Shown here one piece after another: positions 38,295 through 47,993 of a stretch of 64,000 nt of DNA. How positions within the stretch are numbered: the stretch's first letter is position 1; every line of letters begins with the position of its first letter. The translations under genes and the position numbers were made by a program. This DNA is from Gemmatimonadota bacterium (GTDB lineage: Bacteria; Gemmatimonadota; Gemmatimonadetes; Gemmatimonadales; GWC2-71-9): positions 62,001-126,000 of the forward strand of contig JADJPD010000013.1 of assembly GCA_016713435.1 (NCBI GenBank), in the 5' to 3' direction. Under the pieces are notes generated by a model, which saw nothing but the letters and a program-made list of their open reading frames with translations, ran no database searches and was not told the origin of the DNA.

Positions 38295-39571
38295 TCAGTA
38301 CTTCGGGGGCAAGGTCTTGTAGCGGTCCCGCAGCTCGGTCATCCGATTGGTGCGGGACTGTTCCTGCCCGCCGATGAACACCGCCTCGGCGCCGCTCGAG
38401 AACTCGAAGGGGTCCCCGCTCCAGATCACCAGGTCGGCGCGCTTGCCCGGCTCCAGGGAGCCCACCTGATCGGCCAGCCCGAAGGCACGCGCCGGGGCCA
38501 GGGTGATGGCCTCGAGGGCATCGTCCCAGCGCATCCCGTTGCGGACCGCGTGGCCGGCCTCGAAGCGGAGGTTCATCTGGCCGCCCGGATCCTGGCCGGC
38601 CAGGATCACGGTGGCGCCTGCCTCCCGGAGCAGGGTGGCGTTGTCGGAGCGGGCCTGCAGGCCATCGAAGCTCGGGATGTTGTCCCGCGTATCGAGCACC
38701 ACGGGGACGCCCGCGCGCGCCAGCGCCGGGGCCACCCGCCAGGCCTCGGCGGCACTGCGGAGCACCAGCTTGAGCCCGTAGTCCTGCGCCAGCCGGAGAG
38801 CGTTCTCGATGTCGGCACGGCGCCGGGCGCGCACGTACACCGGGAGCTGGCCGTCGAGGACCGGGTAGAGCGCCTCGAGCTCCGCGCGGGGGCGCTGAGC
38901 GGCTGGATGCGGTTCTGGTCGAAGTCGGCCCGGCGGCGGCGCAGGGTGCGTGCGTCGTCGAGGAGGCGGCGGAAGCGCGCCAGGGTGCCGGCGCGGCTGC
39001 CGCCGCCGGCGCTCCGGGCGTTGTCGCTCAGGTCCACCACCATGGCCACGGGGTTGCGGGCCACGAGGTCTTCGAGCCGGCCGCCGCCGAGGCGCATGGC
39101 CACCGCCTGGCCGGCCACGAATCCGCTCGCCGGCATCGTGAGCGCCATCGTGATGCCGCCCATCCGCGCCACCGGGATGTTCACCGCATCGGGGTCGATG
39201 GCGGCCGCCACGTTGAAGCTGGCGTTCACCTCGCCGCCCCGCTCGCTGTCATCGGTGCCGCCGATGGCGGTGTATTCCTCGTCGGTTTCCTCGGCCAGGG
39301 CGCGGCCGATGCCGAGGCCGAGCGCGCTCTCCGAGTGGATGAGGCCCGGGGTCACCACCTTGCCCGTCGCGTCGATGACACGGGCGCCGGCCGGGACCGC
39401 CACGTTGGTGCCCACGGCGACGATCCGGCCATCCTGCAGCACGATGGTGCCGCGCTCAATGCGGGGTCCGCTCACCGGATAGATGGTGGCCCCGGTGATC
39501 GCCACGGCCTGCGCCGACAGTGGCGCGGCGGCCACGGCGGCGAGCAGCGCCGTGAGTCGAAGCGTGTTCAT
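38295..39571 (-). CDS. Amidohydrolase-like exported protein, altered metal motif (single-base frameshift)
   Basis: Amidohydrolase-superfamily protein of about 425 aa with a signal peptide (ends PLSAQA). The N-terminal beta part (VAITGATIYPVSGPRIERG) and the C-terminal return (LEPGKRADLVIWSGDPF) are typical. The usual HxH metal site after VTPGLI reads HSESALG, so the second His is missing. Frame changes at the G5 run 38888-38892: restoring a sixth G yields SAPRAELEAL and continues cleanly. Its ATG overlaps the stop of the next amidohydrolase (ATGA). It may be a non-catalytic partner of that enzyme. Confidence 0.82.
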
Positions 39572-40983
39572 CGGCCCACCCCCGGGGCGGCCTGCCCCAC
39601 GTTGAAGTCGGTGGCGGGGCGGCGGGTCGGGTCGTTCCGGTCGAAGACCAGCCAGCCGTCGTTGTACACCCGCTCCGCCTTCGAGTAGACGGAGAAGGGA
39701 TCGCCCGACCAGACCACCACGTCCGCGGCCTTGCCCACCTCGAGCGTCCCGGTGACGCCGTCGATGCCAAGGGCCCACGCGGGGTTGGCGGTGATCCAGC
39801 GGAGGGCCTGGTCACGGGTGATGGGGATGCCGGCGCGGATGCCGGCATACATCGCCTTGGCGGCTTCCTGGTTGAGGCGCTGGATCCCCTCGGGGCTGTC
39901 GGAGTGGATGATGGGACGCGCGCCGGCCTGCTGGATCAGCGCCGCGTTCTCCAGCACCGCGTCGAACGACTCCATCTTGAACCCCCACCAGTCCGACCAG
40001 ACACTCGCCGCCACCCCGGCCTGTGCCAGGAGGTCGGCGATCTTGTACCCCTCCACCACGTGGTGGAAGGAGCGGATCTGGTAGCCGAACTCCTTCGCGA
40101 TGTCGAGCATCACGGCCATCTCGTCGGCCCGGTAGCAGTGGTTGTGGACCAGGATCTCGCCGCGGAGGACGCCGGCCAGCGTCTCGAGGCGGAGGTTTCG
40201 CGCGGGGGGATCGCCCTGGTGGGTCTGGTTCCAGCGGTCCCAGGCCCGCCGGTAGGCCTCGGCCTCGATCCACGCGGCGCGGTAGCCGGCCACGTTGCCC
40301 ATGCGGGTGGACGGGCCGCGGCTCTGGTAGACCCGCTTCGGGTTCTCGCCGCACGCCATCTTGAGGCCATACGGTGCGCCCGGGAACTTGAGCTCCTGCA
40401 CGGTGCGGCCGGGAAGCATGCGGATGGTCACCGACCGGCCGCCGATGAGGTTGGCGGAGCCCGGGAGGATCTGCGCCACGGTGATGCCGCCCGCGATGGC
40501 GAGCGGGATCTGCGGGTCCTGCGGCCAGAACGAGTGCTCGGCCCACACCTCGGCCGTCACCGGGTTGGTGGCCTCGTTGCCGTCGTCCTCGGCGAAGGTG
40601 CCGGGGGCGGCGTAGACGCCGATGTGGCTGTGCGAGTCGATGAGGCCGGGGGTGATGTACTTCCCGGTGGCGTCCACCACGGCCACGCCCGCCGGGGGCG
40701 CGAGGTCGCCGCCGACCGCCTCGATCTTCCCGTCGCGGAGCAGGATCGAGGCGTTCCGGAGTTCCTGGCCGGTGGCGGTCAGGATCGTGGCGTTGCGGAG
40801 CAGCACCGCCCCGTCAGCGTGGCGGTGATAGGTGGACGGGTACTGCGGCCGCGTCCAGCTGCCCGCGGTGGGACCGGCGGCCTGGGGCGTGACGGTCCCG
40901 GGCCCGGCCTGGGCGCACCCCACCACCAGCAGGGCGGGGAGGGCCAGCGTGGCCCTCCCCGGGAAGACGGATCGCAGCGTCAT
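39568..40983 (-). CDS. Amidohydrolase-family lipoprotein (imidazolonepropionase-like)
   Basis: 471-aa metal-dependent hydrolase with a lipobox (LLVVGCAQA). It carries the full metal set: HSH in TPGLIDSHSHIG, His in LVHNHCYRADE, FHHVVEGYK and the Asp in IIHSDSPEG. C-terminal VGKAADVVVWSGDPF closes the beta domain. Start 40983 has GAGG five bases upstream. Substrate unknown; relatives hydrolyse cyclic amides or dipeptides. It is followed, in overlap, by the variant without HxH. Confidence 0.88.
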   Translation of the reverse strand: MTLRSVFPGRATLALPALLVVGCAQAGPGTVTPQAAGPTAGSWTRPQYPSTYHRHADGAVLLRNATILTATGQELRNASILLRDGKIEAVGGDLAPPAGVAVVDATGKYITPGLIDSHSHIGVYAAPGTFAEDDGNEATNPVTAEVWAEHSFWPQDPQIPLAIAGGITVAQILPGSANLIGGRSVTIRMLPGRTVQELKFPGAPYGLKMACGENPKRVYQSRGPSTRMGNVAGYRAAWIEAEAYRRAWDRWNQTHQGDPPARNLRLETLAGVLRGEILVHNHCYRADEMAVMLDIAKEFGYQIRSFHHVVEGYKIADLLAQAGVAASVWSDWWGFKMESFDAVLENAALIQQAGARPIIHSDSPEGIQRLNQEAAKAMYAGIRAGIPITRDQALRWITANPAWALGIDGVTGTLEVGKAADVVVWSGDPFSVYSKAERVYNDGWLVFDRNDPTRRPATDFNVGQAAPGVGR

Positions 40984-41000
40984 GCGCACCTCGGGGAGGA

Positions 41001-43065
41001 TCACTTGTTGACGGCCAGGAACTCGATCGGGGAACCGTTCAGCACCACCCGCACCACGCGGCGGGGCGCCGTCGTGGTCACGTAGAAGGACACCCGCTGG
41101 CTGCCGCCCTCGAGGTCGGCGCGGTAGGCCTCGAAGGTGCCCGCGGGCACCTGCACCTGCTCGATGTCGGACGCGGTCAGGGTGAGCTCGCGGAGCACGT
41201 TCTCCCCGGAGCCGAAGACCTGGAAGGTCCATTGCCGGTTCACGTCCCACGCCAGGTAGGGCAGGATGGCCTGGATGGCGTTGTCGTCGATCACCGTGGC
41301 GGTGACGGCGGTGTCCATGGCCAGCTGGCGCGGACCGGTGGCGCCGGCGAGCTGGGCGGTGCCCTTCACCCGGCCGCCGGCGTAGCGGAGGGAGATCCTG
41401 GTGTCCTGCCCCTGCACCTTGCCCGTCTGTTCCACGCTCCGCATGTGGCCGGCGGTGTCGAACACCACGGTGGTGGATTGGCTGATGGCGGTGCCGATGA
41501 CGGTCTGCTCGGTGTACACCAGGCTGTCGCCGGCGCGGTTCACCTGCGTCACCTGCAGCCCCACGGCGGCCCCGCGCGCGGCGATCACCAGCGAGTCGGT
41601 GCGGGCCTCCGCCGCCCCGCGTGGATCGCGAACGGGGCGCCAGGGGCAGCACCGCCTCCGGGCTCAGGACCGAGCCATCGGGGGAGAAGATGGTCACCTC
41701 CCCGAGGGCGGAGAGTGGGCGGTAGAGGCGCGAGGCGTCGCCGACGATGACCATGGCGAGGCCGGTGGCGGGCAGCACCCGGCGCGCCACGGCGCGCACC
41801 TGCGCCGCGGTCACCGCCGTGGCCTTGGCGCGATAGGTGGTGAGGTAGCTGGCCGGCAGCCCGAGCGCGCGCGCCTGGGCGAGGGCCTGGCTCACCTGCG
41901 CGCTGGTCTGCAGGTCGACGCCGAACCGGCCGGCCACCGCCTCCCGCGCCCGCTCCAGCTCGCGCGCGGGGACCAGGTCGGTGCGGAGCGCGGTGAACTG
42001 GGCCCGCAACTCGCGCACCGCCGAATCGGCGGCCTCGAGCGGCACGATGGCGGAGGCCTGGAACAGGCCGAGCCGAGCGGTCCGCAGGAAGGATGCCCCG
42101 GCGATGTCGGTCCATCCCCGCTCCCCGAACGCCCGCACCAGCCGGCCGCTCCGATTGTCGCCCAGGATGCGGGTCATCACCTCACCCGCGACGTAGCTCG
42201 AGTCGGCGCCGCCCCAGGTGGTGGTGCCGGCAATGAGGTTGGCCGTGGTGGCGCCCGGTGAGTGCACCAGCACGATGCCCTTGGGCCCGGTGCCGAGCTG
42301 CGCCGGGACGACCAGCGCCGCGGGCCGCAGGCCCTTCCAGCTCCCCAGCGCCTGGGTGGCGAGGCGCTGCGCCGCCGCGAGGGTGATGTCGCCCGTGACC
42401 ACGAGCGTGGAGCCGGCGGGACGGACGCGCGCGGCGTGGAACGCCAGCACGTCGGCCCGGGTCACCGCGTTCACCGACGCCGGGGTGGGCCGGCGGGCGT
42501 AGGGGTGCCGGCGGTAGGCCGCGAGCAGGAAGATCCGCGCCGCGAGGCCGGCCGGCTCGCTCAGCCGGTCCTCGAGCGAGGCGGCGGTGCGCTGCTTGAG
42601 CGCGGCCAGCTCCGCCTCGGTGAAGACGGGACGCAGCACCATGTCGCCGAGGAGCGCGAAGGCCGCGGCGGCCTGGTCGGTGGTGGCATCGGCGCGCACC
42701 GTCACGAAGTCGGGGTCCGCGAAGGCGGTGACCGAGCCGCCCAGCGCGTCCACAGCACGCTCCAGCTCGGCGGCCGAGCGGTCGCCCGCCCCGCGGGTGA
42801 GGAGGCCGGCCATGACGTCGGCCGTGCCCTCCTTGTCGGCCGGGTCGTAGGCGGAGCCGGCCGGGATGGCGAGGGTCAGCGAGACCACGGGCTGGCGGGG
42901 CCGGGGAAGCACCACGAGTCGCAGGCCGTTGGCGAGCAGCGCTTCCTGCGCCAGCGGGAGCCCGGTGGCCACCAGGGGCGTGGCCGGCGGCGGCGCCGCA
43001 GGGAAGTCCTGCGCCGCGAGCGCGAGCGGGGCGGCGACGGTGAGCAGGGCGAGGAGGCGGGTCAC
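41001..43065 (-). CDS. M16-like peptidase homologue lacking zinc motif, with extra C-terminal domain (single-base frameshift)
   Basis: Exported M16-fold protein (about 687 aa; signal peptide ending LALAAQ). Two M16 repeats can be followed (VVSLTLAIPAGSAYDP and the C-terminal RLYRPLSALGEV), but where HxxEH belongs it reads KEGTADV, so no zinc site. After the M16 part, a 200-residue beta-rich segment resembling DUF3108 (VTATVIDDNAIQ, VQVPAGTFEAYRADLEGGS) follows in another frame; the change is at a G4 run near 41634-41637, where removing one base joins both. GTG start overlaps the upstream M16 stop. Confidence 0.78.
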
Positions 43066-44409
43066 TGGCGCGCCTCCGGGTTGATGATCAGGGTCACGGC
43101 GTTCTCCGGCCGGAGCCAGGTGCGGGCCACGCGGTGCACGTCGTCGAGCGTCACGGCAAGGATGCGCGCCGGCTCGGTGTTGACCTCGCCCGGATTCCCG
43201 TGGAAGGCGGCCGCGTGCTGCACCGCGTTGGCGATGTCGGCCATCCGCTCGCGGTCGCTCGCGGCGGTGGCGCGGTAGATGTGCCGGGCGCGCTCGAGCT
43301 GCGCGGCGCCCAGGCTGTCGCTCCCCGCCCACGCCGCCTGGGCGGCGAGGAGCGCGGCGAGGGAATCGCCGGTGACGCGGTTGCTCGCGACCCCGAAGAG
43401 GAGGAAGGCGCCGGTGACGCGGCGGTCGCCGATGATCCCACCCTGCGTGGCGGCGGCCACGCGGAGCTCCCGGCCCAGCACGGTCGGCAGGCGGGCGCCG
43501 CTGCCCTCGGTGAGGATGATGCCGAGGAGCTCGAGGGCCGGGGTGTCCGCGTGGTTGTGCGGCGGGAGGCGATAAAGGACGCCGGCCGCGGGGCGGCCGG
43601 CCTGCCGGTCCGTCACCACGTGGCGCCGGGCGGTGAAGCCACCGGCCTCGGTGCACACGACCGGCGCCGGGTCGCTGCCGCGCGGGATGGTGTTGAAGTA
43701 CTCCATCACCAGCCGGCGGGCCTCGGCCGGGTCGAAGCTCCCGGCGATCACGAGCCGCGCGCCGGACGGCGCATAGCGCGCCACGTAGAACTCGCGCACC
43801 TGCGCGGTGGTGATGGCGGGCAGCGTGGTGGCCCTGCCGATGGCGGGCTGCGAGTAACCGGCGCAGGTCGCGGTATCGTACAGCGTGGTCACCGCGTCGA
43901 GCAGCGCCTCGGTGTAGGGCTCGCCGTTCAGCCGGTCGCGCAGGTCGCCGAGCTGGGCCAGGCGGGCGTCGTTGACGCTCGAGTCGCTGATGGCCAGGCC
44001 CCGCATCCGCTCCGCCTCCAGCCACAGCGCCAGTCCCAGCCGCTCGGCCGGCACCGTGGCACCGAAGCGGGCGCTCTCCTCGCTGACCTCCGCCAGGCTC
44101 TCCCCACCCAGGTCGTTGACCAGCGCGGCGTGCGCGCCGGGCGCCACGTGCTCGGTGCCCGCGTACATCAGGCGCTCGAACAGGCGGGCCAGGCCGGCCT
44201 GCGCGGGTGGAACGGTGCGGGAACCGGCCTCGTACCAGATGTCCACGGCCACCACGGGCGCGGAGCGGTCGGGTGCGAAGATCACTTCGAGCCCGTTGGC
44301 GAGGCGGAACTGCTCCAGGGTGATCGGCCCGGTGCCCTGTGCGGCGAGCGGGGGCAGGAGCAGGAGCGGCGAGCAGGGCGAGGGCGGCGGCAGGCCGTCG
44401 CACGCGCAT
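43062..44409 (-). CDS. M16-like peptidase homologue, degenerate zinc motif (frameshift in signal peptide)
   Basis: Exported M16-fold protein of about 449 aa. The canonical HxxEH appears as RLFER in GLARLFERLMYAGTEHV, so both zinc-binding histidines are Arg and proteolysis is unlikely. Other M16 features remain: AFHGNPGEVNTEPA and the second-domain FYVARYAPSGARLVIAGSF. The signal peptide is in a different frame: MRVRRPAAALALLAA must join LLLPPLAAQ, with one base gained or lost near 44363. The pair with the next gene resembles two-chain M16 systems, here apparently both inactive. Confidence 0.78.
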
Positions 44410-44502
44410 GGGCGACGGCCGGGTGGGACGGTGGGTCACACGAGCCTGCGGTATGGGTGAGAAGTGCAACGTCGTCGGCGGCGGGACGCGCCGCGAGGGA
44501 AG

Positions 44503-45207
44503 CTAGCGACCGCCCCGGGTCCGCGCGAGCGCCGCGCGGATGCGGTCGGGGTAGTTGCCGCAGATCCCGTCCACGCCGAGGTGGATCAGGCGCTCGATTT
44601 CCCGGTCGTCATTCGCGGTCCATGCGATGACCCGGAGTTCGTCCTCGTGGATCAGCTCCACCAGGGCCTGGTCGATGAGGTGCGTCTCCATCCACAGCGT
44701 GTCGGCACCGGCCGCGGCGAGCACCGGCAGCGTCTCGCAAAGGTACGACGCGAGCAGCACCCCGCGGCGCAGCGTGGGCTCCGCGTCGCCCAGGCGGCGG
44801 ATGATGCGGTGGTCGAACGAGTGCACCGCGTAGCAGGCGGGATTCGGCCCCGTGCGCAGGGTCTCGAGCAGGATGGTGTCGTGGTGCGGCGGGAGGGTCT
44901 TCACCTCCACCCAGATGTCGATGCCGGGGACGAGCGCCAGCACCTGGGCCAGGGTCGGGATCGATTCGCCGTTGGGGAGCCGGTAGTCCGCGAACGCCGT
45001 GGCGTGGAGTTCCGCAATCCGGCCCACGCCCGGCACGTCCGGGTCGTGGTGCACCAGGAGGGTGCCGTCCTCGGTGGCGTGAATGTCGAGCTCGACGGCG
45101 TTGGCGCCCAGCTCCTGGGCCCGGCGGAAGGCCTCGAGGGTGTTCTCGGGCGCGGTGCCGCTGGCGCCGCGATGGCCGATGATCCGGGGCGCGTGGGTGC
45201 CGGACAT
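44503..45207 (-). CDS. Glycerophosphodiester phosphodiesterase
   Basis: TIM-barrel GDPD of 234 aa that splits glycerophosphodiesters to glycerol-3-phosphate and an alcohol. Catalytic His pair and metal ligands are in IIGHRGASGTAPENT and ELDIHATEDGTLLVHHD; the end GVDGICGNYPDRI is typical of the cytosolic UgpQ-like group. No signal peptide. It starts three bases after the thiolase stop, so both are co-transcribed. Confidence 0.92.
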   Translation of the reverse strand: MSGTHAPRIIGHRGASGTAPENTLEAFRRAQELGANAVELDIHATEDGTLLVHHDPDVPGVGRIAELHATAFADYRLPNGESIPTLAQVLALVPGIDIWVEVKTLPPHHDTILLETLRTGPNPACYAVHSFDHRIIRRLGDAEPTLRRGVLLASYLCETLPVLAAAGADTLWMETHLIDQALVELIHEDELRVIAWTANDDREIERLIHLGVDGICGNYPDRIRAALARTRGGR

Positions 45208-45210
45208 CCG

Positions 45211-46407
45211 CTACTCCGTCCGTTCCACGACCAGCGCGATCCCCTGGCCCACGCCGATGCACATGGTGGCCAGGCCGTAGCGCCCGCCGGTGCGGCGGAG
45301 CGCGTGCACCAGCGTGGTGAGGATGCGCGAGCCGCTCGAGCCCAGCGCGTGGCCGAGCGCGATGGCGCCGCCGTAGATGTTGACCCTGGCCGGATCGAGC
45401 CGCAGCTCGCGCAGGCAGGCCAGCCCCTGGGCCGCGAAGGCCTCGTTGAGTTCGACCAGGTCCAGCTGGTCCACGGTGAGCCCAGCGCGCTCGAGCGCCT
45501 TGCGGGTGGCCGGGATGGGGCCGAGGCCCATCACCGACGGGTCCACGCCCGCCACTGCGCTGGCCACGATGCGCGCCAGCGGCCGCTGCCCGAGCGCCCG
45601 CGCCGCCTCCGCCGCCATGACCGCCACGGCCGAGGCCCCGTCGTTGATCCCGCTCGAGCTGCCTGCCGTCACGGTGCCATCCTTCACGAACGCCGGCTTC
45701 ATCTTCCCGAGCCCCTCGAGGGTGACGTCCGCCCGGGGCGGCTCGTCCACGGCCACCACCCGGCTGCCCCCCTTGCCGTCCGGAACTGCCACCGGCACCA
45801 GTTCCTCGGCAAAGACATTGGCGGAGAGCGCCGCCTGGGCGCGGCGCTGGCTCTCCACCGCGAATGCATCCTGATCCGCCCGGGTGATGCCGTACTGCGC
45901 CGCCACCTTCTCGGCGGTTTCGCCAAGGGCGATGGTCCAGTCCTTCGGCATCCTCGGGTTGGTGAAGCGCCAGCCGACGGTGGTGTCGGCCAGCGGAGGC
46001 GGGGTGCGGTTCCAGGCGCTCCCGCTCTTGAGCATCACGTACGGGGCGCGGGTCATGCTCTCCACGCCCCCGGCCAGGAAGAGGGCGCCTTCGCCGGCGC
46101 GGACGGCCTGGGCGGCCGTGATCACGGCCTGGAGCCCGGACCCGCAGAGGCGGTTCACCGTCTGGCCCGGCACCTCCACCGGGAGGCCCGCGAGCAGCAG
46201 CGCCATGCGCGCCACGTTCCGGTTGTCCTCGCCGGCCTGGTTGGTGCAGCCCAGGATCACGTCCTCGATCTGCTCGGCGGGCAGGCCGGTCTTCTCCAGG
46301 AGCCCCTTCAGGGCCACGGCTGCGAGGTCATCCGGCCGCATTTCCGCCAGGGCACCCCCGGCGCGTCCCACCGGGGTCCGCACCGCACCGACGATCACTG
46401 CATCCAC
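45211..46407 (-). CDS. Acetyl-CoA C-acyltransferase (thiolase)
   Basis: Thiolase of 398 aa for the last step of beta-oxidation or for acetoacetyl-CoA. Nucleophile Cys in NRLCGSGLQAV, His in GGAIALGHALGSSG (the usual GHPLG has Ala for Pro), second Cys in TMCIGVGQGIALV. GTG 46407 is preferred because AAGGGGTG lies seven bases upstream; the open frame extends 12 codons more. First gene of a minus-strand run reaching the amidohydrolases. It fits the acyl-CoA oxidation genes elsewhere in the window. Confidence 0.92.
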   Translation of the reverse strand: MDAVIVGAVRTPVGRAGGALAEMRPDDLAAVALKGLLEKTGLPAEQIEDVILGCTNQAGEDNRNVARMALLLAGLPVEVPGQTVNRLCGSGLQAVITAAQAVRAGEGALFLAGGVESMTRAPYVMLKSGSAWNRTPPPLADTTVGWRFTNPRMPKDWTIALGETAEKVAAQYGITRADQDAFAVESQRRAQAALSANVFAEELVPVAVPDGKGGSRVVAVDEPPRADVTLEGLGKMKPAFVKDGTVTAGSSSGINDGASAVAVMAAEAARALGQRPLARIVASAVAGVDPSVMGLGPIPATRKALERAGLTVDQLDLVELNEAFAAQGLACLRELRLDPARVNIYGGAIALGHALGSSGSRILTTLVHALRRTGGRYGLATMCIGVGQGIALVVERTE

Positions 46408-46552
46408 GCCATCACCCCTTGAGCAGGTTCCGGAAACCACCATCCGGGCCAGAATTTAGCCCCCCGGCGCTTGCCCGGGACCCCCTCCCGGCCGCATCCT
46501 CCGGCACCCCCGCACTTAACATCTCCGCCCCGGAGCCGTCCGCCCGCCGACG

Positions 46553-46893
46553 ATGTGCGCCCTCGCCACCGCCACCCCCTCGGATGCCGACCTCGTCCGC
46601 GCCTACCGGGGCGGGGACGAGCGCGGTGCTGCGGGGCTGGTGGAGCGGCACGCGCCGGCGGTGGCCCGCTACCTGGGCGCCAGCGGCCTCGATGACGGCG
46701 ACATTGACGACCTGCTGCAGGAGACCTTCATCCGCGCCTTCGGGGCGCTGGACAGCTGGCGGAAGGAATCGGCGTTCCGCAGCTGGGTGGTCAGCATCGC
46801 GGCCAACCTCCTGCGCGACCAGTACCGGCGGGCCAGGCACCGAACCACGGTCCCGCTGGACGATGGCGACCTCCCGTCTCCCTGCAGGACCGG
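46553..46893 (+). pseudogene. ECF-type RNA polymerase sigma factor, region 2 only (region 4 missing)
   Basis: N-terminal 100 residues match sigma-70 region 2: LVRAYRGGDERGAAGLVERH, DIDDLLQETFIRAF and SAFRSWVVSIAANLLRDQYRR. After VPLDDGDLPSP the frame runs into sequence of the next gene, and the DNA-binding region 4 (about 70 residues) is absent. Normal sigma genes of this type are about 180 aa. Either a deletion of some 200 bases fused it to the anti-sigma gene, or the assembly collapsed. The usual order sigma, anti-sigma, Spy-like is otherwise kept. Confidence 0.7.
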
Positions 46894-47386
46894 ATGCCCG
46901 CCGTGGCGGCCGGCCGCGCCGCGTGGACAGCCGAGGACGCGAGTCACGTGGAGACCTGCGCCGACTGTGGCGCGGAATGGCGCCTGGTGCAGGCCGCCCG
47001 GCGGCTCGGCCGCCCGGCGGAGGACCGGGTGCGGCCTGAGGCGCTCACCCGTGCCGTGCTCACCGGCGTGCATGCCCGGCAGCGGCGGGCCCACTGGACG
47101 CGACTCGGCTGGGTCGGCGGGCTGGCGGCGGCCGCGGCGCTGGTCCTCATGGTGCCCCAGCGACGCGGGCCGTCGCCGGACGAAGCCGCTCCCCCGGCGC
47201 CCACTGGTGGCGGTCGGCTTCCACCTTCCCCTCGCGGAACTGGACCAGGCCGACGCCGAGGTGCTGGAGGCCGTGCTGGACCAGCTCGACGCCCCCGTGG
47301 GGGAGGGCAGCTCCATGGACGCCCCCTCGCTCGGCGACCTGGACGACACTCAACTCGAGCGGGTGCTCCGCTCGCTGGAGGGCTGA
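46882..47386 (+). CDS. Anti-sigma factor with zinc-finger-like N-terminus (truncated start, frameshift)
   Basis: Probable membrane anti-sigma factor. HVETCADCGAEW gives the His-x3-Cys-x2-Cys pattern of zf-HC2/ZAS domains, and one transmembrane helix follows (WVGGLAAAAALVLMV). The frame changes near 47205; the C-terminal part PLVAVGFHLPLAELDQADAE and GDLDDTQLERVLRSLEG belongs to the same protein. The start codon is unclear because the 5' end is joined to the broken sigma gene; the first Met is at 46894. Its stop overlaps the next ATG (TGATG). Confidence 0.62.
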
Positions 47387-47883
47387 TGCGCGCACTGCGG
47401 TGGTTCCCCATCCTGCTGGTCGTCGCCGCGGCGCCGCTTGCGGCCCAGGACCCGGAGCCGGGCGGCCGCGCCGCCGAGCTCCGGCAGGCCATCGAGGAGC
47501 GCTTCACCGCGCGGGTGCAGGAGGAGCTCGGCCTCACCGACCCGCAGGCCGACCGCCTCGCCGGCGTGGCGCGCGACTACTTCCGCAAGCGCCGGGACCT
47601 CGACGCCGAGGAGCGCCGGCTCCGCACGGCGCTGGCCGGCGAGCTCCGCCCCGGGGTGGCCGCCAACCCCGAGGCCGTGAACCGCCTGACGGAGCAGCTG
47701 CTCGACCTCAAGGTGCGCTACGCGGAGTCGTATCGCGCCGAGTCGCGCGACCTCGGGAGCTTCCTGACGCCGGTGCAGCGGGCGCAGTACTTCCTGCTGC
47801 GGGAGCGGCTGCTGGAGCGGCTGCAGGAGGCGCAGGAGGCGCGGCAGCAGCAGGCGCCGCTGCGGCGGCGGCGGGTGCCGTAG
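47386..47883 (+). CDS. Spy/CpxP-like periplasmic protein
   Basis: 165 aa with signal peptide (ends APLAAQ) and a long helical body. SFLTPVQRAQYFLLRERL is the LTxxQ motif of Spy/CpxP/heavy-metal-sensor proteins, ahead of a Gln/Arg-rich tail. Such proteins follow ECF sigma/anti-sigma pairs and act in envelope stress or metal sensing. It overlaps the anti-sigma stop by one base, and a terminator follows. Confidence 0.78.
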   Translation: MRALRWFPILLVVAAAPLAAQDPEPGGRAAELRQAIEERFTARVQEELGLTDPQADRLAGVARDYFRKRRDLDAEERRLRTALAGELRPGVAANPEAVNRLTEQLLDLKVRYAESYRAESRDLGSFLTPVQRAQYFLLRERLLERLQEAQEARQQQAPLRRRRVP

Positions 47884-47911
47884 CCCTGGCACCAACCTCG
47901 GACAGTCTCCG

Positions 47912-47938
47912 TAGGGGCGGCCCGCTCGGCCGCCCCTA
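47912..47938 (+). terminator. Terminator after the Spy-like gene
   Basis: Perfect 11-bp stem TAGGGGCGGCC/GGCCGCCCCTA with a 5-base loop, followed by AACTTTTCC. Confidence 0.75.
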
Positions 47939-47993
47939 AACTTTTCCGGTGCCGGGCACTAACGTTCTTCCCGGTTTCCCGGAGGATGGCACG

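Noticed and set aside
39568..44469. A single 1633-aa minus-strand gene
   Set aside because: It is a chain of frames through several genes: parts match an M16-like protein and an amidohydrolase only in pieces, and the intermediate parts are Arg/Gly/Pro-rich. Separate genes with overlapping starts and stops explain it.
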